A stretch of DNA of 64,000 nucleotides from Olivibacter sp. SDN3 (GCF_014334135.1 NZ_CP060497.1:434001-498000); one strand, 5' to 3'; counted from the first letter of the stretch, positions 19,601 to 27,999 are shown. Program-made: numbers and translations. The notes: a model not told the origin generated them from the sequence alone.

Positions 19601-19830
19601 TAAGACCTATTTTGATGACCTCCCTCGCATTCGTCGCTGGATTGATTCCGCTGATGTGGACGGTCGGACCGTCTGCTCAAGGTAACCATTCCATTAGTAT
19701 AGGTGCAGCAGGGGGAATGTTATTCGGTGTATCGATTGGTATATTTATCATACCCGTATTATATATGATATTCCAACACCTGGATGAAAAGGTAAAATCA
19801 AAAGTGACTCAAGAGGAAGATGATGATTAA
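16666..19830 (+). CDS. RND multidrug efflux pump, inner-membrane subunit (AcrB/MexB, HAE1 family)
   Basis: The 1054-aa protein is a proton-driven inner-membrane antiporter, of full AcrB length with about 12 membrane helices and two large periplasmic loops. It starts with the typical ISRPVLATVISILLVLLG. The proton-relay acidic pair lies in TM4 (GIVVDDAIVVVE, D407 and D408, the AcrB positions), and the TM10 Lys is in GLLAKNAILIVEF (about K948). MPPGAS and PGYS segments in the pore domains also fit HAE1 pumps. Substrates are hydrophobic drugs, bile salts or similar, but cannot be narrowed down from sequence. It overlaps the upstream extension of the channel gene. Confidence 0.96.
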   Translation: MLKTIISRPVLATVISILLVLLGIVGMMQLPVTRFPDIAPPSVSVTCTYPGANAETVAQSVLLPIEEAINGVDKMTYIRSTASNTGSGNINIFFEAGTNPDQAAVNVQTRVSRAVSQIPAEVNEAGISVMPRQNGIIMTMNIYSDHQDTVYDETFIQAYAQININRELLRVPGVAAINRIGARDYSMRTWLNPEKLANYGLIPQDIQNAIRSQNFEIAPGKFGEASDEVFETLLKHRGRFSNPEDYENLVIRTNQDGSVLYLKDVARVELGASNVGADNKVDGYPGLTLNVVQTSGSNAVEIDGAVRQVMNRLQNSFPDGIKYDITYSVRDQIDESINQVKHTLFEAFFLVFIIVFIFLQDFRSTLIPAIAIPVSLVGTFFFLLLFGFSINVLTMFALVLAIGIVVDDAIVVVEAVHQKMERTGLSPRKATLSAMSEITGAILSITMVMAAVFLPVGFMEGPSGLFYKQFAYTLATAILISALNALTLSPALCALLLKNTHHDEKEKELKGNKIAKYSRKFFDAFNVAFESLTNKYVRSLNFLLKKKWLSILGLATLSFIGVFMMNRTPSSFIPTEDDSFITFSMAMPPGASLARTTEVLKQADSIIRKREELSGMTTISGYNAIDATPSPAFAVGYINLKDHGEREGIKDINNFMDTLRKDLSQITDASFSVFPRPTVQGFGDFSGLEFVLQDRLGGTFASFSEVAEGFLEELSKRPEIQNAFTPFKANFPQYLLEIDFVKARALGVTAQDLMTTIRGYYGRVQAGDFSRFGRQYRVYMQADFQYTNDPESFKSIFVRNNKNEMVPANTIVKLRKVFGPETVNRYNLFNAIIVNATPAPGYSTGDAMRAVEELADKTLTSNYGYEWTGMSLEEKESSGQTILIFALSILFVYFLLAAQYESYILPFAILLSVPVGLVGVYAAVNLVGLQNNIYVQVGLIMLIGLLAKNAILIVEFAVQQRKGGLSIYDAAIEGSRLRLRPILMTSLAFVAGLIPLMWTVGPSAQGNHSISIGAAGGMLFGVSIGIFIIPVLYMIFQHLDEKVKSKVTQEEDDD

Positions 19831-19846
19831 ACAACGGAAGAAAGAA

Positions 19847-21298
19847 ATGAACAAAAGCACATATATCATACTAGGCGTCTTCGCACTCATACTAACGCTT
19901 AATGCCTGCAAGGTGGGGAAAGACTATCAACGGCCACATTTGGAGCTTCCCGACAAATATCGGGATGAAATTGATGCAGCTGATTCAGTAGGGATAGGTA
20001 ATATCTACTGGAAGGATTTCTTTGTAGATTCTACACTCCAAACCATTATCGATTCCGCTATCGTCTATAATTACGATATGCGTAAGGCATTAAAAAATAT
20101 ACAAATAGCCGATCAACAGGTCATGTATGCCCGGGCGCAGTTTTTACCCGAGATTCAAGGAACCGTCGCCAGCATGAACCGACAGTTCCGTTCGAGGGAC
20201 TTTTATACTGGAGCCACAGCCAAATGGTATGAAGAAAAAGGTCGTACTCCTCCCGAAAATATGTTTATGTATACCCCTCAAAATATTTCGGGCATCACGC
20301 TCAGTTGGGAAGCAGATATCTGGGGCAAGATCAGAAGGCAAAATGAAAGTGCGCTCGCCCAATACTTGCAGACCTACGAAGCACGCAAACTTTTGCAAAC
20401 TCAGTTAGTAGCGAATGTGGCTGAAGGATACTACAATTTATTAATGCTAGATGCACAATTGGAAGTAGCCCGCAGAAACCTTCAATTAACAGACAGTACG
20501 TTACGCATCGTAAGGCTACAACGTGATGCAGGTCAGGTAACATCCTTAGCGATACAGCAAACAGAGTCTCAACGTCTGGCAGCTCAATCGCTGATTCCAC
20601 AGTTAGAACGCCAAGTGGTTATCCAGGAAAACGGACTGCGAGCACTGGCAGGCCAGCTTCCCGATAGTATCAAAAGGGACGCCGCACTTACCGATTTTTT
20701 GATAGAAGACTCGGTAACCGCAGGTGTTCCCCTTTATATGGTCAGCCACCGTCCGGATGTACGGGCGTCGGAGCTGGCATTACGGGCCGCTAATGCTGAA
20801 GTAGGTGTAGCACAGGCATATCGATACCCTACACTGACTTTAGATGCCACAGGAGGGGTGAACAGTATGCTGCCCCGCAACTGGGTTAATATCCCGGGTT
20901 CATTATTTGGAGGTATCATCGGAAGCCTTACTCAGCCCATCTTCCAAAGACGACAACTGAAAACAGATTTTGAGGTCGCGAAACTTGAAAGGGATAAAGC
21001 CGAGCTCGACTTTCAACAGACCGTGTTAGATGCTATCAACGAAGTAACCAATACACTGATCACAATTAAAAAACTTCAGGAAGAATATGATATTGCAGAA
21101 AGGCGCGTAGAAGTTGCTCAACTCGGTATCAGACAAGCAGGTTTGCTATTTAAATCTGGTCTGGCCACTTATTTAGAGGTAATCACCGCACAACAGAACA
21201 CTATTGATAGTGAGCTTGAATTGGTGAGTTTAAGGCAGCAATTGCTGATTGCCAGAGTAGAACTGTATAGAGCGTTAGGTGGAGGATGGCAAGGCTAA
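19847..21298 (+). CDS. TolC-family outer-membrane efflux channel lipoprotein (NodT/OprM type)
   Basis: The 483-aa protein is the outer-membrane exit duct of the tripartite pump. It has a lipoprotein signal with lipobox LNAC, followed by the VGKDYQRP start typical of OprM/NodT proteins, and two internally repeated outer-membrane-factor halves rich in long helices (VANVAEGYYNLLMLDAQLE; LEVITAQQNTIDSELEL). An in-frame ATG at 19820 overlaps the pump gene and would add nine charged residues before the signal; the ATG at 19847, preceded by GGAAGAAAG, gives a proper signal peptide and is preferred. Confidence 0.93.
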   Translation: MNKSTYIILGVFALILTLNACKVGKDYQRPHLELPDKYRDEIDAADSVGIGNIYWKDFFVDSTLQTIIDSAIVYNYDMRKALKNIQIADQQVMYARAQFLPEIQGTVASMNRQFRSRDFYTGATAKWYEEKGRTPPENMFMYTPQNISGITLSWEADIWGKIRRQNESALAQYLQTYEARKLLQTQLVANVAEGYYNLLMLDAQLEVARRNLQLTDSTLRIVRLQRDAGQVTSLAIQQTESQRLAAQSLIPQLERQVVIQENGLRALAGQLPDSIKRDAALTDFLIEDSVTAGVPLYMVSHRPDVRASELALRAANAEVGVAQAYRYPTLTLDATGGVNSMLPRNWVNIPGSLFGGIIGSLTQPIFQRRQLKTDFEVAKLERDKAELDFQQTVLDAINEVTNTLITIKKLQEEYDIAERRVEVAQLGIRQAGLLFKSGLATYLEVITAQQNTIDSELELVSLRQQLLIARVELYRALGGGWQG

Positions 21299-21333
21299 TT
21301 GCGCAAATAAAAAATTAGCGGTAATGAGAAGAA

Positions 21334-21397
21334 AATTATCCAGTTATAAATTAGGAATCACAAATGAATCTGTTGCCTAATTTATAACTGGATAATT
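21334..21397. terminator. Long perfect inverted repeat between convergent genes, probable bidirectional terminator
   Basis: Arms of 22 bases (21334-21355 and 21376-21397; core TTATCCAGTTATAAATTAGG) pair perfectly around a 20-base loop. The element fills the gap between the TolC-type gene and lepB and ends 7 bases from the lepB stop. It has no T-tract, so its stem alone must stop transcription or protect the 3' ends. Confidence 0.7.
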
Positions 21398-21403
21398 ACC
21401 ACA

Positions 21404-22834
21404 TTAGTGGATAGACATAAATATCCTGTTCCAGCGTATCTTATCGATAAACGAACCTTTATCGTCTAAACTTAACCATACAAACAACGCTTTCCCTACG
21501 ATATGATCTTCCGGCACAAAACCCCAAAATCGTGAGTCAAGAGAGTTATGGCGATTGTCTCCCATCATCCAGTAGTAATTCATTGCAAAGGTATAGCTAT
21601 CCGCTTTATTTCCATCAATATAATAACCATCATCTTTCTTCTCAAAGGTATGGCCTTCATAAATCGTGATAGCACGTTCGTACAAAGGAGCTGTTTCCTC
21701 ATTTAATTGCACTGTCCAACCAATTTTCGGCACGATGACCGGACCATAATTATCTCTGTTCCATTTCAGGTCGCTATGTTGAGGAAAAATATCTTTGGTA
21801 GGCTCTTCTGTACCCTGCGGATAGATAAAGGGCTTCACTTCTTTTACATTTGCCCACCCACTCATGGTGTTGGCCAAAGCAGGTGTTAGATAGAAGATAT
21901 ATTGTCCGGGCACATTGGTCTGTCCACCTTCGATCCGCATATCGTTGATTCTGTCAAGGTTAATATCAGTTCCATCAGTGATCACTTGATACATCAACTG
22001 CCCTTCCACTGGTGTTTCGCCCTCCTTACCATTGACGAATACTTGCGCATCAACTATTGCTACAGTATCTCCCGGAATGCCTATGGCACGTTTAATATAG
22101 TTTTCGCGCTTATCTACCGGCCTGTTAAAGGGAGCATCGGCATCCATTGGATAATTAAACACGACCACATCGTTGCGCTTAATTTGCTGTAAGCCGGGAA
22201 GTCGACGATACTTCATCTCTAATCCTTCCCAATAAGCTTTGGTCCCTGTTATAGGCATCGTATGGTGCGCAAAAGGAAAAGCTACTGGTGTCATGGGCAA
22301 TCTGGGCCCATAATTGATTTTACTTACAAACAAAAAATCACCCGTAAGCAAGCTACGCTCCATGGAGCCGGAAGGTATCATATAGGCCTCGATCAAAAAG
22401 GTTCTGATCAAGGTGGCGGCTACCACCGCAAAAACAATGGCATCAGCCCATTCGCGTGTTGCTGATTTTTTGTAAGGGTATTTCTTCTTAAACTCCTCGG
22501 TAGCCGAAGCTCCCCAATAACTTACCTTTTTATCCGTACCCCACCAAGGAAATACCACAAAAGGTACAAGGATGGTACCTACCTGATCCAAAAAAGATCT
22601 CTTCCCAAAACATCTGGCAAAATCTATATAAAGCCCTATTCCAACAAACAGATTAATAATAGGAACCAATAATAGTGCTACCCACCACCCGGGCCTACCT
22701 GTAAGTTGGGTGATGATGTATTCACGATAAAAGGGAACAAGAGATTTCCATCCCTCTTGCCCAGCCTTTACAAAAAGTAACCATAAACCAATTTGAGTTC
22801 CTAGGAAAAAGATTATTAAAAAAGCTATCAACAT
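21404..22834 (-). CDS. lepB: Signal peptidase I
   Basis: This membrane-bound serine protease cleaves Sec and Tat signal peptides at the outer face of the inner membrane. The 476-aa protein is long, as in Bacteroidota. Three hydrophobic segments occupy about residues 1-110, and a further one lies near 128-145 just before the catalytic Ser in IPSGSMERSLL (S157). The general base Lys is in NYIKRAIGIPGD (K248), and the box MMGDNRHNSLDSRFWG is near the C-terminus. A large insertion between the Lys box and the last box is characteristic of the phylum. It is the last gene of the minus-strand parA-parB-DUF5683-dapB-lepB block, 221 bases after dapB. Confidence 0.96.
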   Translation of the reverse strand: MLIAFLIIFFLGTQIGLWLLFVKAGQEGWKSLVPFYREYIITQLTGRPGWWVALLLVPIINLFVGIGLYIDFARCFGKRSFLDQVGTILVPFVVFPWWGTDKKVSYWGASATEEFKKKYPYKKSATREWADAIVFAVVAATLIRTFLIEAYMIPSGSMERSLLTGDFLFVSKINYGPRLPMTPVAFPFAHHTMPITGTKAYWEGLEMKYRRLPGLQQIKRNDVVVFNYPMDADAPFNRPVDKRENYIKRAIGIPGDTVAIVDAQVFVNGKEGETPVEGQLMYQVITDGTDINLDRINDMRIEGGQTNVPGQYIFYLTPALANTMSGWANVKEVKPFIYPQGTEEPTKDIFPQHSDLKWNRDNYGPVIVPKIGWTVQLNEETAPLYERAITIYEGHTFEKKDDGYYIDGNKADSYTFAMNYYWMMGDNRHNSLDSRFWGFVPEDHIVGKALFVWLSLDDKGSFIDKIRWNRIFMSIH

Positions 22835-23055
22835 GCTGTTAAATAAAAATTAATTTGTGGTATTGCTATTAAAACTTAGATAAATTGCCTTTATATGCAA
22901 TAGAAAAACAGTATATAAAAATAATTTATCGATATCTCATCTGCCTTTGAAGGCTCTTTCATTTATACATGAATACTGCATAAGTTGCCGCTCACAAAAA
23001 ACTATGGATAAAGAACAACTCACGCAAGCTTCATCGCCATTTAGAAAAAATTATT

Positions 23056-23796
23056 CTAATGAAAATTAAACATATCTGTTACGGAGTAAAAGCCTTTTCT
23101 TTCCTGTAACCATTCAGCTGCTATTACCGCTCCCAGAGCAAAACCCGCTCTGCTATGCGCGGTGTGCTTAAACTCCAACTGATCCACTTCCGAACTATAC
23201 AACACGGTGTGGGTACCGGGCACCTCGTCAATTCTATGCGACTCAATCAACAATTGCTCCTTCTTTGCAATCACCCCGTCATCTTCACCTACCAGATCGT
23301 TTACCCATTCCTGTTTATGATCGGTGTTTGCTATAATACCTTCGGCTATGGTAATAGCCGTCCCACTGGGGGCATCCAACTTGTGTGTATGATGGATTTC
23401 TTCCACCTGAACGTCATATTGTTTATACGGATTCATGGCCTTGGCTAAAAGCTTATTAATATGAAAAAAAACATTTACACCTATACTAAAGTTAGACCCA
23501 TATAACAAAGAGTTGTTACCATCTTCACACTTTTGCTTAATTTCCTGCAATTGGTTATACCAACCCGTTGTTCCTACAACGACCGGCGTGTTCGCGTCGA
23601 AACACAATAATATGTTATTGATGGCTGATTGAGGTGTACTAAAATCAATTGCCACATCTATATCCGCCAAATTATCAGCACTAATTTGCCCACGGTTGTT
23701 TTCGTCAATTATCAAAGCAATGTGATGACCTCTTTCTTGGGCTATTTTCTCTATAATACGGCCCATTTTGCCATATCCTATTAAGGCTATATTCAT
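23056..23796 (-). CDS. dapB: 4-hydroxy-tetrahydrodipicolinate reductase
   Basis: The 246-aa enzyme reduces the product of DapA in the lysine/diaminopimelate pathway, in the cytosol. It has an N-terminal Rossmann motif GYGKMGRII (about 7-15), then DFSTP, VGTTGW and the active-site stretch EIHHTHKLDAPSGTA with the conserved catalytic His-His and Lys. The length fits the short DapB form of Bacteroidota. It lies 71 bases after the DUF5683 gene in the chromosome-partition block. Confidence 0.96.
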   Translation of the reverse strand: MNIALIGYGKMGRIIEKIAQERGHHIALIIDENNRGQISADNLADIDVAIDFSTPQSAINNILLCFDANTPVVVGTTGWYNQLQEIKQKCEDGNNSLLYGSNFSIGVNVFFHINKLLAKAMNPYKQYDVQVEEIHHTHKLDAPSGTAITIAEGIIANTDHKQEWVNDLVGEDDGVIAKKEQLLIESHRIDEVPGTHTVLYSSEVDQLEFKHTAHSRAGFALGAVIAAEWLQERKGFYSVTDMFNFH

Positions 23797-23867
23797 TGTT
23801 TCAGTTGATATATTTATTTAGGTTTGCAATATACGATTTTAGTTAACACGAACGATCGCGTAAAACA

Positions 23868-24560
23868 CTACTTAAAAACAAAAGTAGCTTTTAAGCCTAC
23901 CACAGGCATCGACGAGAAAGCATAAGCATTGGGAGCCTGCATCAGTGTAGGAGTAATTTTAAACGTTAAGTCGTCGCTCATATCATAACGCACAAATTTC
24001 GCATCGATATAAGCGTCAATTACGTTGAGCGCATACCAACCTAATGTTAACAGCACCGTCAGATCACGATTTCTTCGATAAAAGTCTTTCGCTCCAATCA
24101 ACCATTGGGTATCTGCCCCTTCATATTTTGGGTTTTCTGGTATATCCTGGTTTTGCACGCGTTGCTGTACCTCATCTAAAGTCTCCCGATAATTCTTCTG
24201 AGCGAAAACAAATGAATAACCCAGTCCTCCAAAACCAGCCCATACGATTGGCGCCTTTACATACCCCCAACCCCCATTAAAAAGCTGTCCCCACCCAGGC
24301 AGTATAGCCGATCGTGTAGCAGCTATACGGGTAACTCCTTCTACGGCCAAACGAGCAGAATCTTTATAGATCTCCGGTTGCTTTTCTTCCTCGCGCCCCC
24401 CCCTATTTTCTTTTTCAGGAAGATTGGTCGTATCAGTCATATTAAAACGGTCTGTGCTGATATCTCTTGGCGTGCGTATACTGTCCGGAACCTGCGCATA
24501 TCCCGATAGCGATAGTGCGAGCAAGAGAAAGAATGAGAGTAAAAACCTTAACGCAGCCAT
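23868..24560 (-). CDS. DUF5683-family exported/membrane protein
   Basis: The 230-aa protein has a signal peptide (MAALRFLLSFFLLLALSLSGYAQ), a Pro/Glu-rich stretch and then the domain I recognise as DUF5683: RSAILPGWGQLFNGGWGYVKAPIVWAG, FAQKNYRE and LTLGWYALNVIDAYIDAKF. It probably sits in the envelope; function is unknown. Its ATG overlaps the parB stop by one base (TAATG), so the two are translationally coupled. A TTG two codons earlier is possible but less likely. Its constant place between parB and dapB in Bacteroidota hints at a link with envelope growth or division. Confidence 0.85.
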   Translation of the reverse strand: MAALRFLLSFFLLLALSLSGYAQVPDSIRTPRDISTDRFNMTDTTNLPEKENRGGREEEKQPEIYKDSARLAVEGVTRIAATRSAILPGWGQLFNGGWGYVKAPIVWAGFGGLGYSFVFAQKNYRETLDEVQQRVQNQDIPENPKYEGADTQWLIGAKDFYRRNRDLTVLLTLGWYALNVIDAYIDAKFVRYDMSDDLTFKITPTLMQAPNAYAFSSMPVVGLKATFVFK

Positions 24561-25483
24561 TACCAATCTAATAACTCCAAGATACGGCTTAAATCATCTT
24601 CAGACATAAAAGGGATTTCAATAGATCCTTTCCCTTCCTTCCCTTTCATATTTAATTTTACTTTTGTTGCAAATTTAGACGCTAAGTCATCTTGAATCTT
24701 CTGAAACTCAAACGACATAGGTTTCCCTTTAGTATTCGTCTTTGACTTACTTTTATGGCCAGCATCCGCAACTAGCCGTACCAGTTCCTCTACCTTCCGA
24801 ACAGAAAGCCCCTTATTTATAATTTCCTGGAAAATATACAACTGCTTATCAACATCTGCAACATTGATCAGCGCTCGGGCATGCCCCATGCTTAACTTAC
24901 CATCGCGAATAGAAGCCTGAATAACAGGAGGCAGTTTTAGCAAACGCAGATAGTTTGTTACCGTAGAACGATTTTTACTTACCCTATCACCTAATTCTTC
25001 CTGTTTAAGGTTGCATTCGTCAATCATCCGCTGAAAGCTCAAAGCCACTTCTATCGCATTGAGATTTTCACGTTGGATGTTTTCTATCAGGGCCATTTCC
25101 AACATTTGTTGGTCATTTGCCGTACGGATATAAGCTGGTATCTCAGATAAACCCGCTATTTTAGAAGCCCTTAAACGCCTTTCACCAGATATCAGCTGAT
25201 ATTTCCCCGCACCAGTCTTACGTAAAGTGATGGGCTGTATAAGTCCTTGCAGCTTGATAGATCCCGCCAACTCATTCAATGCCGCCTCATCAAAGTCAGT
25301 CCGAGGTTGAAAAGGGTTAACTTCAATATTTGCTAGCTTAACCTGATTAACCGAATCCGGAAGAATTTCCCCTCCGACCACCTCTTTTTCCGATTTTAGA
25401 CCAGATGTTTTTTGCACTTCTCCGGTATCGTTCAATAGTGCACTTAGTCCTTTACCTAATCCAATTTTCCGCTGCTGCGCCAT
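24560..25483 (-). CDS. parB: Chromosome-partitioning protein ParB (Spo0J family)
   Basis: The 307-aa DNA-binding protein loads at parS sites and recruits SMC/condensin. It has the N-terminal CTPase/ParB-like nuclease-fold domain with the arginine motif ISGERRLRASK (about 115-125), then the helix-turn-helix (DRVSKNRSTVTNYLRLLKLP) and a C-terminal dimerisation domain after a basic linker. It lies 5 bases downstream of parA. I could not find a canonical parS (core CACGTG) near this locus, though my scan was by eye. Confidence 0.96.
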   Translation of the reverse strand: MAQQRKIGLGKGLSALLNDTGEVQKTSGLKSEKEVVGGEILPDSVNQVKLANIEVNPFQPRTDFDEAALNELAGSIKLQGLIQPITLRKTGAGKYQLISGERRLRASKIAGLSEIPAYIRTANDQQMLEMALIENIQRENLNAIEVALSFQRMIDECNLKQEELGDRVSKNRSTVTNYLRLLKLPPVIQASIRDGKLSMGHARALINVADVDKQLYIFQEIINKGLSVRKVEELVRLVADAGHKSKSKTNTKGKPMSFEFQKIQDDLASKFATKVKLNMKGKEGKGSIEIPFMSEDDLSRILELLDW

Positions 25484-25488
25484 ATTCT

Positions 25489-26283
25489 TTATATACTTGC
25501 CTCTTGTTGCTCTTTCTGTAAACCGTTTTTAACTAAAATCTCTCTTGCCAAATTTAAGTAGTTGATCGCCCCTTTCGAATTAGCATCGTGCATAATCACA
25601 GAAATACCAAAACTTGGCGCTTCACTTAAACGTGTGTTCCGCTGAATAATCGTATTGAACACCAAATCATTAAAATGCGACCGCACCTCCTCCACCACTT
25701 GATTAGATAAACGTAAACGCACATCATACATGGTTAAGAGAATACCCTCTATTTCCAAGTTAGTATTTAATCTGTTTTGAACAATCTTTATGGTATTCAA
25801 TAATTTACCTAACCCTTCAAGCGCAAAATATTCACATTGAACAGGTATAATCACCGAATGTGCAGCGGTAAGTGCATTAATCGTAATCAGACCTAAAGAC
25901 GGTGAGCAATCGATGATAACAAAATCATAATCGTCAATGACCTGATTAAGCACCGAACGCATTTTATATTCTCGCTCATTCAGGTTAATCATTTCTATTT
26001 CTGCCCCCACAAGGTCAATATGCGCTGGCAATAGATCTAGATTAGGCGTATCTGTTTTCTGTATAGCCTCTCTAGGATCAAGATCATTTATAATACACTC
26101 ATATACACTCGCTTTGATTGTTCGAGGATCAAAACCAATACCAGAGGTGGAATTAGCTTGAGGATCTGCGTCTACTAAAAGTGTCCGATACTCTAACACA
26201 GCTAAGCTTGCTGCTAAATTTATGGAAGAGGTAGTTTTACCTACGCCGCCTTTTTGATTGGCCAGTGCTATGATTTTACCCAT
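25489..26283 (-). CDS. parA: Chromosome-partitioning ATPase ParA (Soj family)
   Basis: The 264-aa ATPase positions and segregates ParB-parS complexes. It has the deviant Walker A motif KGGVGKTTSS (K11, K16), switch I (LLVDADPQANST) and Walker B/switch II (DFVIIDCSPSLGLITINAL). The absence of an N-terminal HTH marks it as a chromosomal (Soj-type) rather than a large plasmid ParA. It is the first gene of the parA-parB-DUF5683-dapB-lepB set; its 307-base upstream region holds the DnaA-box pair. Confidence 0.96.
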   Translation of the reverse strand: MGKIIALANQKGGVGKTTSSINLAASLAVLEYRTLLVDADPQANSTSGIGFDPRTIKASVYECIINDLDPREAIQKTDTPNLDLLPAHIDLVGAEIEMINLNEREYKMRSVLNQVIDDYDFVIIDCSPSLGLITINALTAAHSVIIPVQCEYFALEGLGKLLNTIKIVQNRLNTNLEIEGILLTMYDVRLRLSNQVVEEVRSHFNDLVFNTIIQRNTRLSEAPSFGISVIMHDANSKGAINYLNLAREILVKNGLQKEQQEASI

Positions 26284-26590
26284 TTGTTATTTGTAAGTCG
26301 TAAGTCATATATCAGCAGTTTAACGGTTCAAATCATTTAAACCACAAGTAGCTTATGATATATCCATTAAACTAGTAATGTCAAGGCGATATTGTATCAG
26401 GCATTTATTTTTTTTGTAAAAGCAAAATTTTCTACCAAAAAACACCTATCATTACATATTTATGAATTAAAAACATGCTTTATTTGTTAACTTCGCAGTT
26501 TTTAAACATTATATCTCAAGGTTGCTAAGATACAAAATTTACACGGCTTAAAAACCCGAAGAGGTTCAGATTTTATACACATTATCCACA
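26284..26590. other. AT-rich intergenic region upstream of parA, candidate replication-origin element
   Basis: This 307-base gap between divergent parA and the FMN reductase gene has a tandem heptamer GTAAGTC-GTAAGTC (26293-26306) next to parA, an 8-base inverted pair ATATATCA/TGATATAT around 26308 and 26355, a long A+T-rich stretch at about 26400-26480, and two abutting DnaA boxes at its right end. It holds no coding sequence. Confidence 0.55.
26573..26590 (+). promoter_or_regulatory. Two tandem DnaA boxes
   Basis: TTATACACA (26573-26581) and TTATCCACA (26582-26590) both match the DnaA-box consensus TTATnCACA exactly and lie head to tail without a gap. The second ends at the base before the ATG of the FMN reductase gene, taking the place of a ribosome-binding site. 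The match is direct; whether DnaA binds here is inferred. Confidence 0.7.
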
Positions 26591-27112
26591 ATGATCACAA
26601 TTATTGCCGGTACAAACCGTAAAAACAGTTATTCGTTAAAGGTTGCCAACTATTACCAACAACAATTGGATAAGAAAGGTTTGGGTTCAGAAATCCTCTC
26701 GCTGGAAGATTTGCCAGACAATTTTATTGTAAGCGACCTCTATGGAGCACGCAGTGAAGCATTTCAACCGATACAGAACCGCATAACCGCCACCACCAAA
26801 TTTATATTCATCATACCTGAATACAATGGAAGCTTTCCCGGTGTTCTTAAAATCTTGATCGACGGCTGTCTGTTCCCGGATAGCTTTGTCGGAAAAAAGG
26901 CAGCATTAGTAGGTATTAGCAGTGGTAAATATGGAAATATCCGTGGCGTAGAACATTTTACAGGCATATGCCATTACTTACAACTGCACATTCTCCCTAT
27001 ACGTATCCATATACCCTATATCAAACAAGAAATTAATGATGACATCACCTTCCATAAAGAAGATACCCTAAAGTTCACTGATCAACAGATTGAAGCATTT
27101 ATACGATTTTAA
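26591..27112 (+). CDS. NADPH-dependent FMN reductase-family flavoprotein
   Basis: The 173-aa flavodoxin-fold protein belongs to the NADPH-dependent FMN reductase / azoreductase group. It starts with the FMN phosphate loop (IIAGTNRKNSYSLKVANYY, about 4-22) and has the central PEYNGSFPGVLKILID motif that contacts the flavin ring. It is likely a cytosolic quinone or azo-compound reductase using FMN. The ATG follows directly on a DnaA box and no ordinary ribosome-binding site is visible. It ends 2 bases from the convergent DeoR gene. Confidence 0.88.
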   Translation: MITIIAGTNRKNSYSLKVANYYQQQLDKKGLGSEILSLEDLPDNFIVSDLYGARSEAFQPIQNRITATTKFIFIIPEYNGSFPGVLKILIDGCLFPDSFVGKKAALVGISSGKYGNIRGVEHFTGICHYLQLHILPIRIHIPYIKQEINDDITFHKEDTLKFTDQQIEAFIRF

Positions 27113-27114
27113 GC

Positions 27115-27882
27115 TCAAGATGCCGTAATCACCTTAACCCCTTTTTTTTCAATCTGCTTAATCATCGCTGGTGGAGCTGCATCATCAGTCACAATATACT
27201 GTATCTCATTTAACTCACAGATCCGTCCAATTCCTCGCTTACCAAACTTCGTACTATCTGCCAAAACGGCAACACTTTGTGCTGACCTGATCATTTTTTG
27301 ATTCAACCCCGCCTCCGCCAGGTTACTGATAGACAACCCAAAATCAATATCTATTCCGTCTACCCCTATAAATAACACGCCACACGATATATTTTCCAAA
27401 ATATGTTCTGCATGCACACCAGCAACAGACGACGAGCTTGGCCTAACCAAACCTCCCAACTGAAGCACATCCATATTAGCTTTACCGCTGAGTTCAAAAG
27501 CAACCTTTATAGCTGGAGTTATAACCGTTAACGGATGTTCAGGCTGTAAAACTTTAGCCAATTCAAACACTGTTGTGCCCGAACCGATCATAATCGAATC
27601 ATTCTCCTTGATCAAGGCAAGGGAAGCCCTGGCTATTTTTTGCTTTTTATCTGGATTAATCAATGCTTTTTCCACTATTGGCCTATCATTCGCATAAGGA
27701 TTGGTTAGCGAGGCACCTCCCCGGGTACAAAATAATAGATTTTTGTCCTCCAGAAATTTTAAATCTTTTCGTATGGTTACTCCAGAGACCTTCGTCATTT
27801 CTATCAACTCTGGAATTGTTGCACTACCATTTGCTTTGATCACCTTTATAATGGTTTCATGCCTTTTAGTAATGTTTCTCAT
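27115..27882 (-). CDS. DeoR/GlpR-family transcriptional repressor
   Basis: The 255-aa regulator has an N-terminal winged helix (TIPELIEMTKVSGVTIRKDLKFLEDKNLL, about 20-50) and a C-terminal DeoR sensor domain of the ribose-5-phosphate-isomerase-like fold (IMIGSGTTVFELAKVL, FIGVDGID, VAVLADSTKFGKRG). Family members respond to phosphorylated sugars. It is divergent from the MFS-kinase operon with 150 bases between, so it very probably controls that operon and itself; an effector made by one of the two kinases would be the usual logic. Confidence 0.9.
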   Translation of the reverse strand: MRNITKRHETIIKVIKANGSATIPELIEMTKVSGVTIRKDLKFLEDKNLLFCTRGGASLTNPYANDRPIVEKALINPDKKQKIARASLALIKENDSIMIGSGTTVFELAKVLQPEHPLTVITPAIKVAFELSGKANMDVLQLGGLVRPSSSSVAGVHAEHILENISCGVLFIGVDGIDIDFGLSISNLAEAGLNQKMIRSAQSVAVLADSTKFGKRGIGRICELNEIQYIVTDDAAPPAMIKQIEKKGVKVITAS

Positions 27883-27967
27883 AATAATCGATTATTCCAC
27901 AATACTACTCAATATTTCTTAAAGCGCCGCAGAGGCATATGTTAAATTTTATTTATTTAACTTTATA

Positions 27968-27999
27968 TTTGTTAATAAATATTTCTTTTTGTTTATTTG
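27968..27999 (+). promoter_or_regulatory. Promoter of the MFS-kinase operon
   Basis: A -33 TTTG (27968-27971), a 20-base spacer and a -7 TTTATTTG (27992-27999, one base off TAnnTTTG) match the Bacteroidota housekeeping promoter layout, whose usual spacing is about 19-21. It implies transcription starting near 28005, inside the longest possible reading frame, so the permease must begin at the ATG at 28033. Confidence 0.6.
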
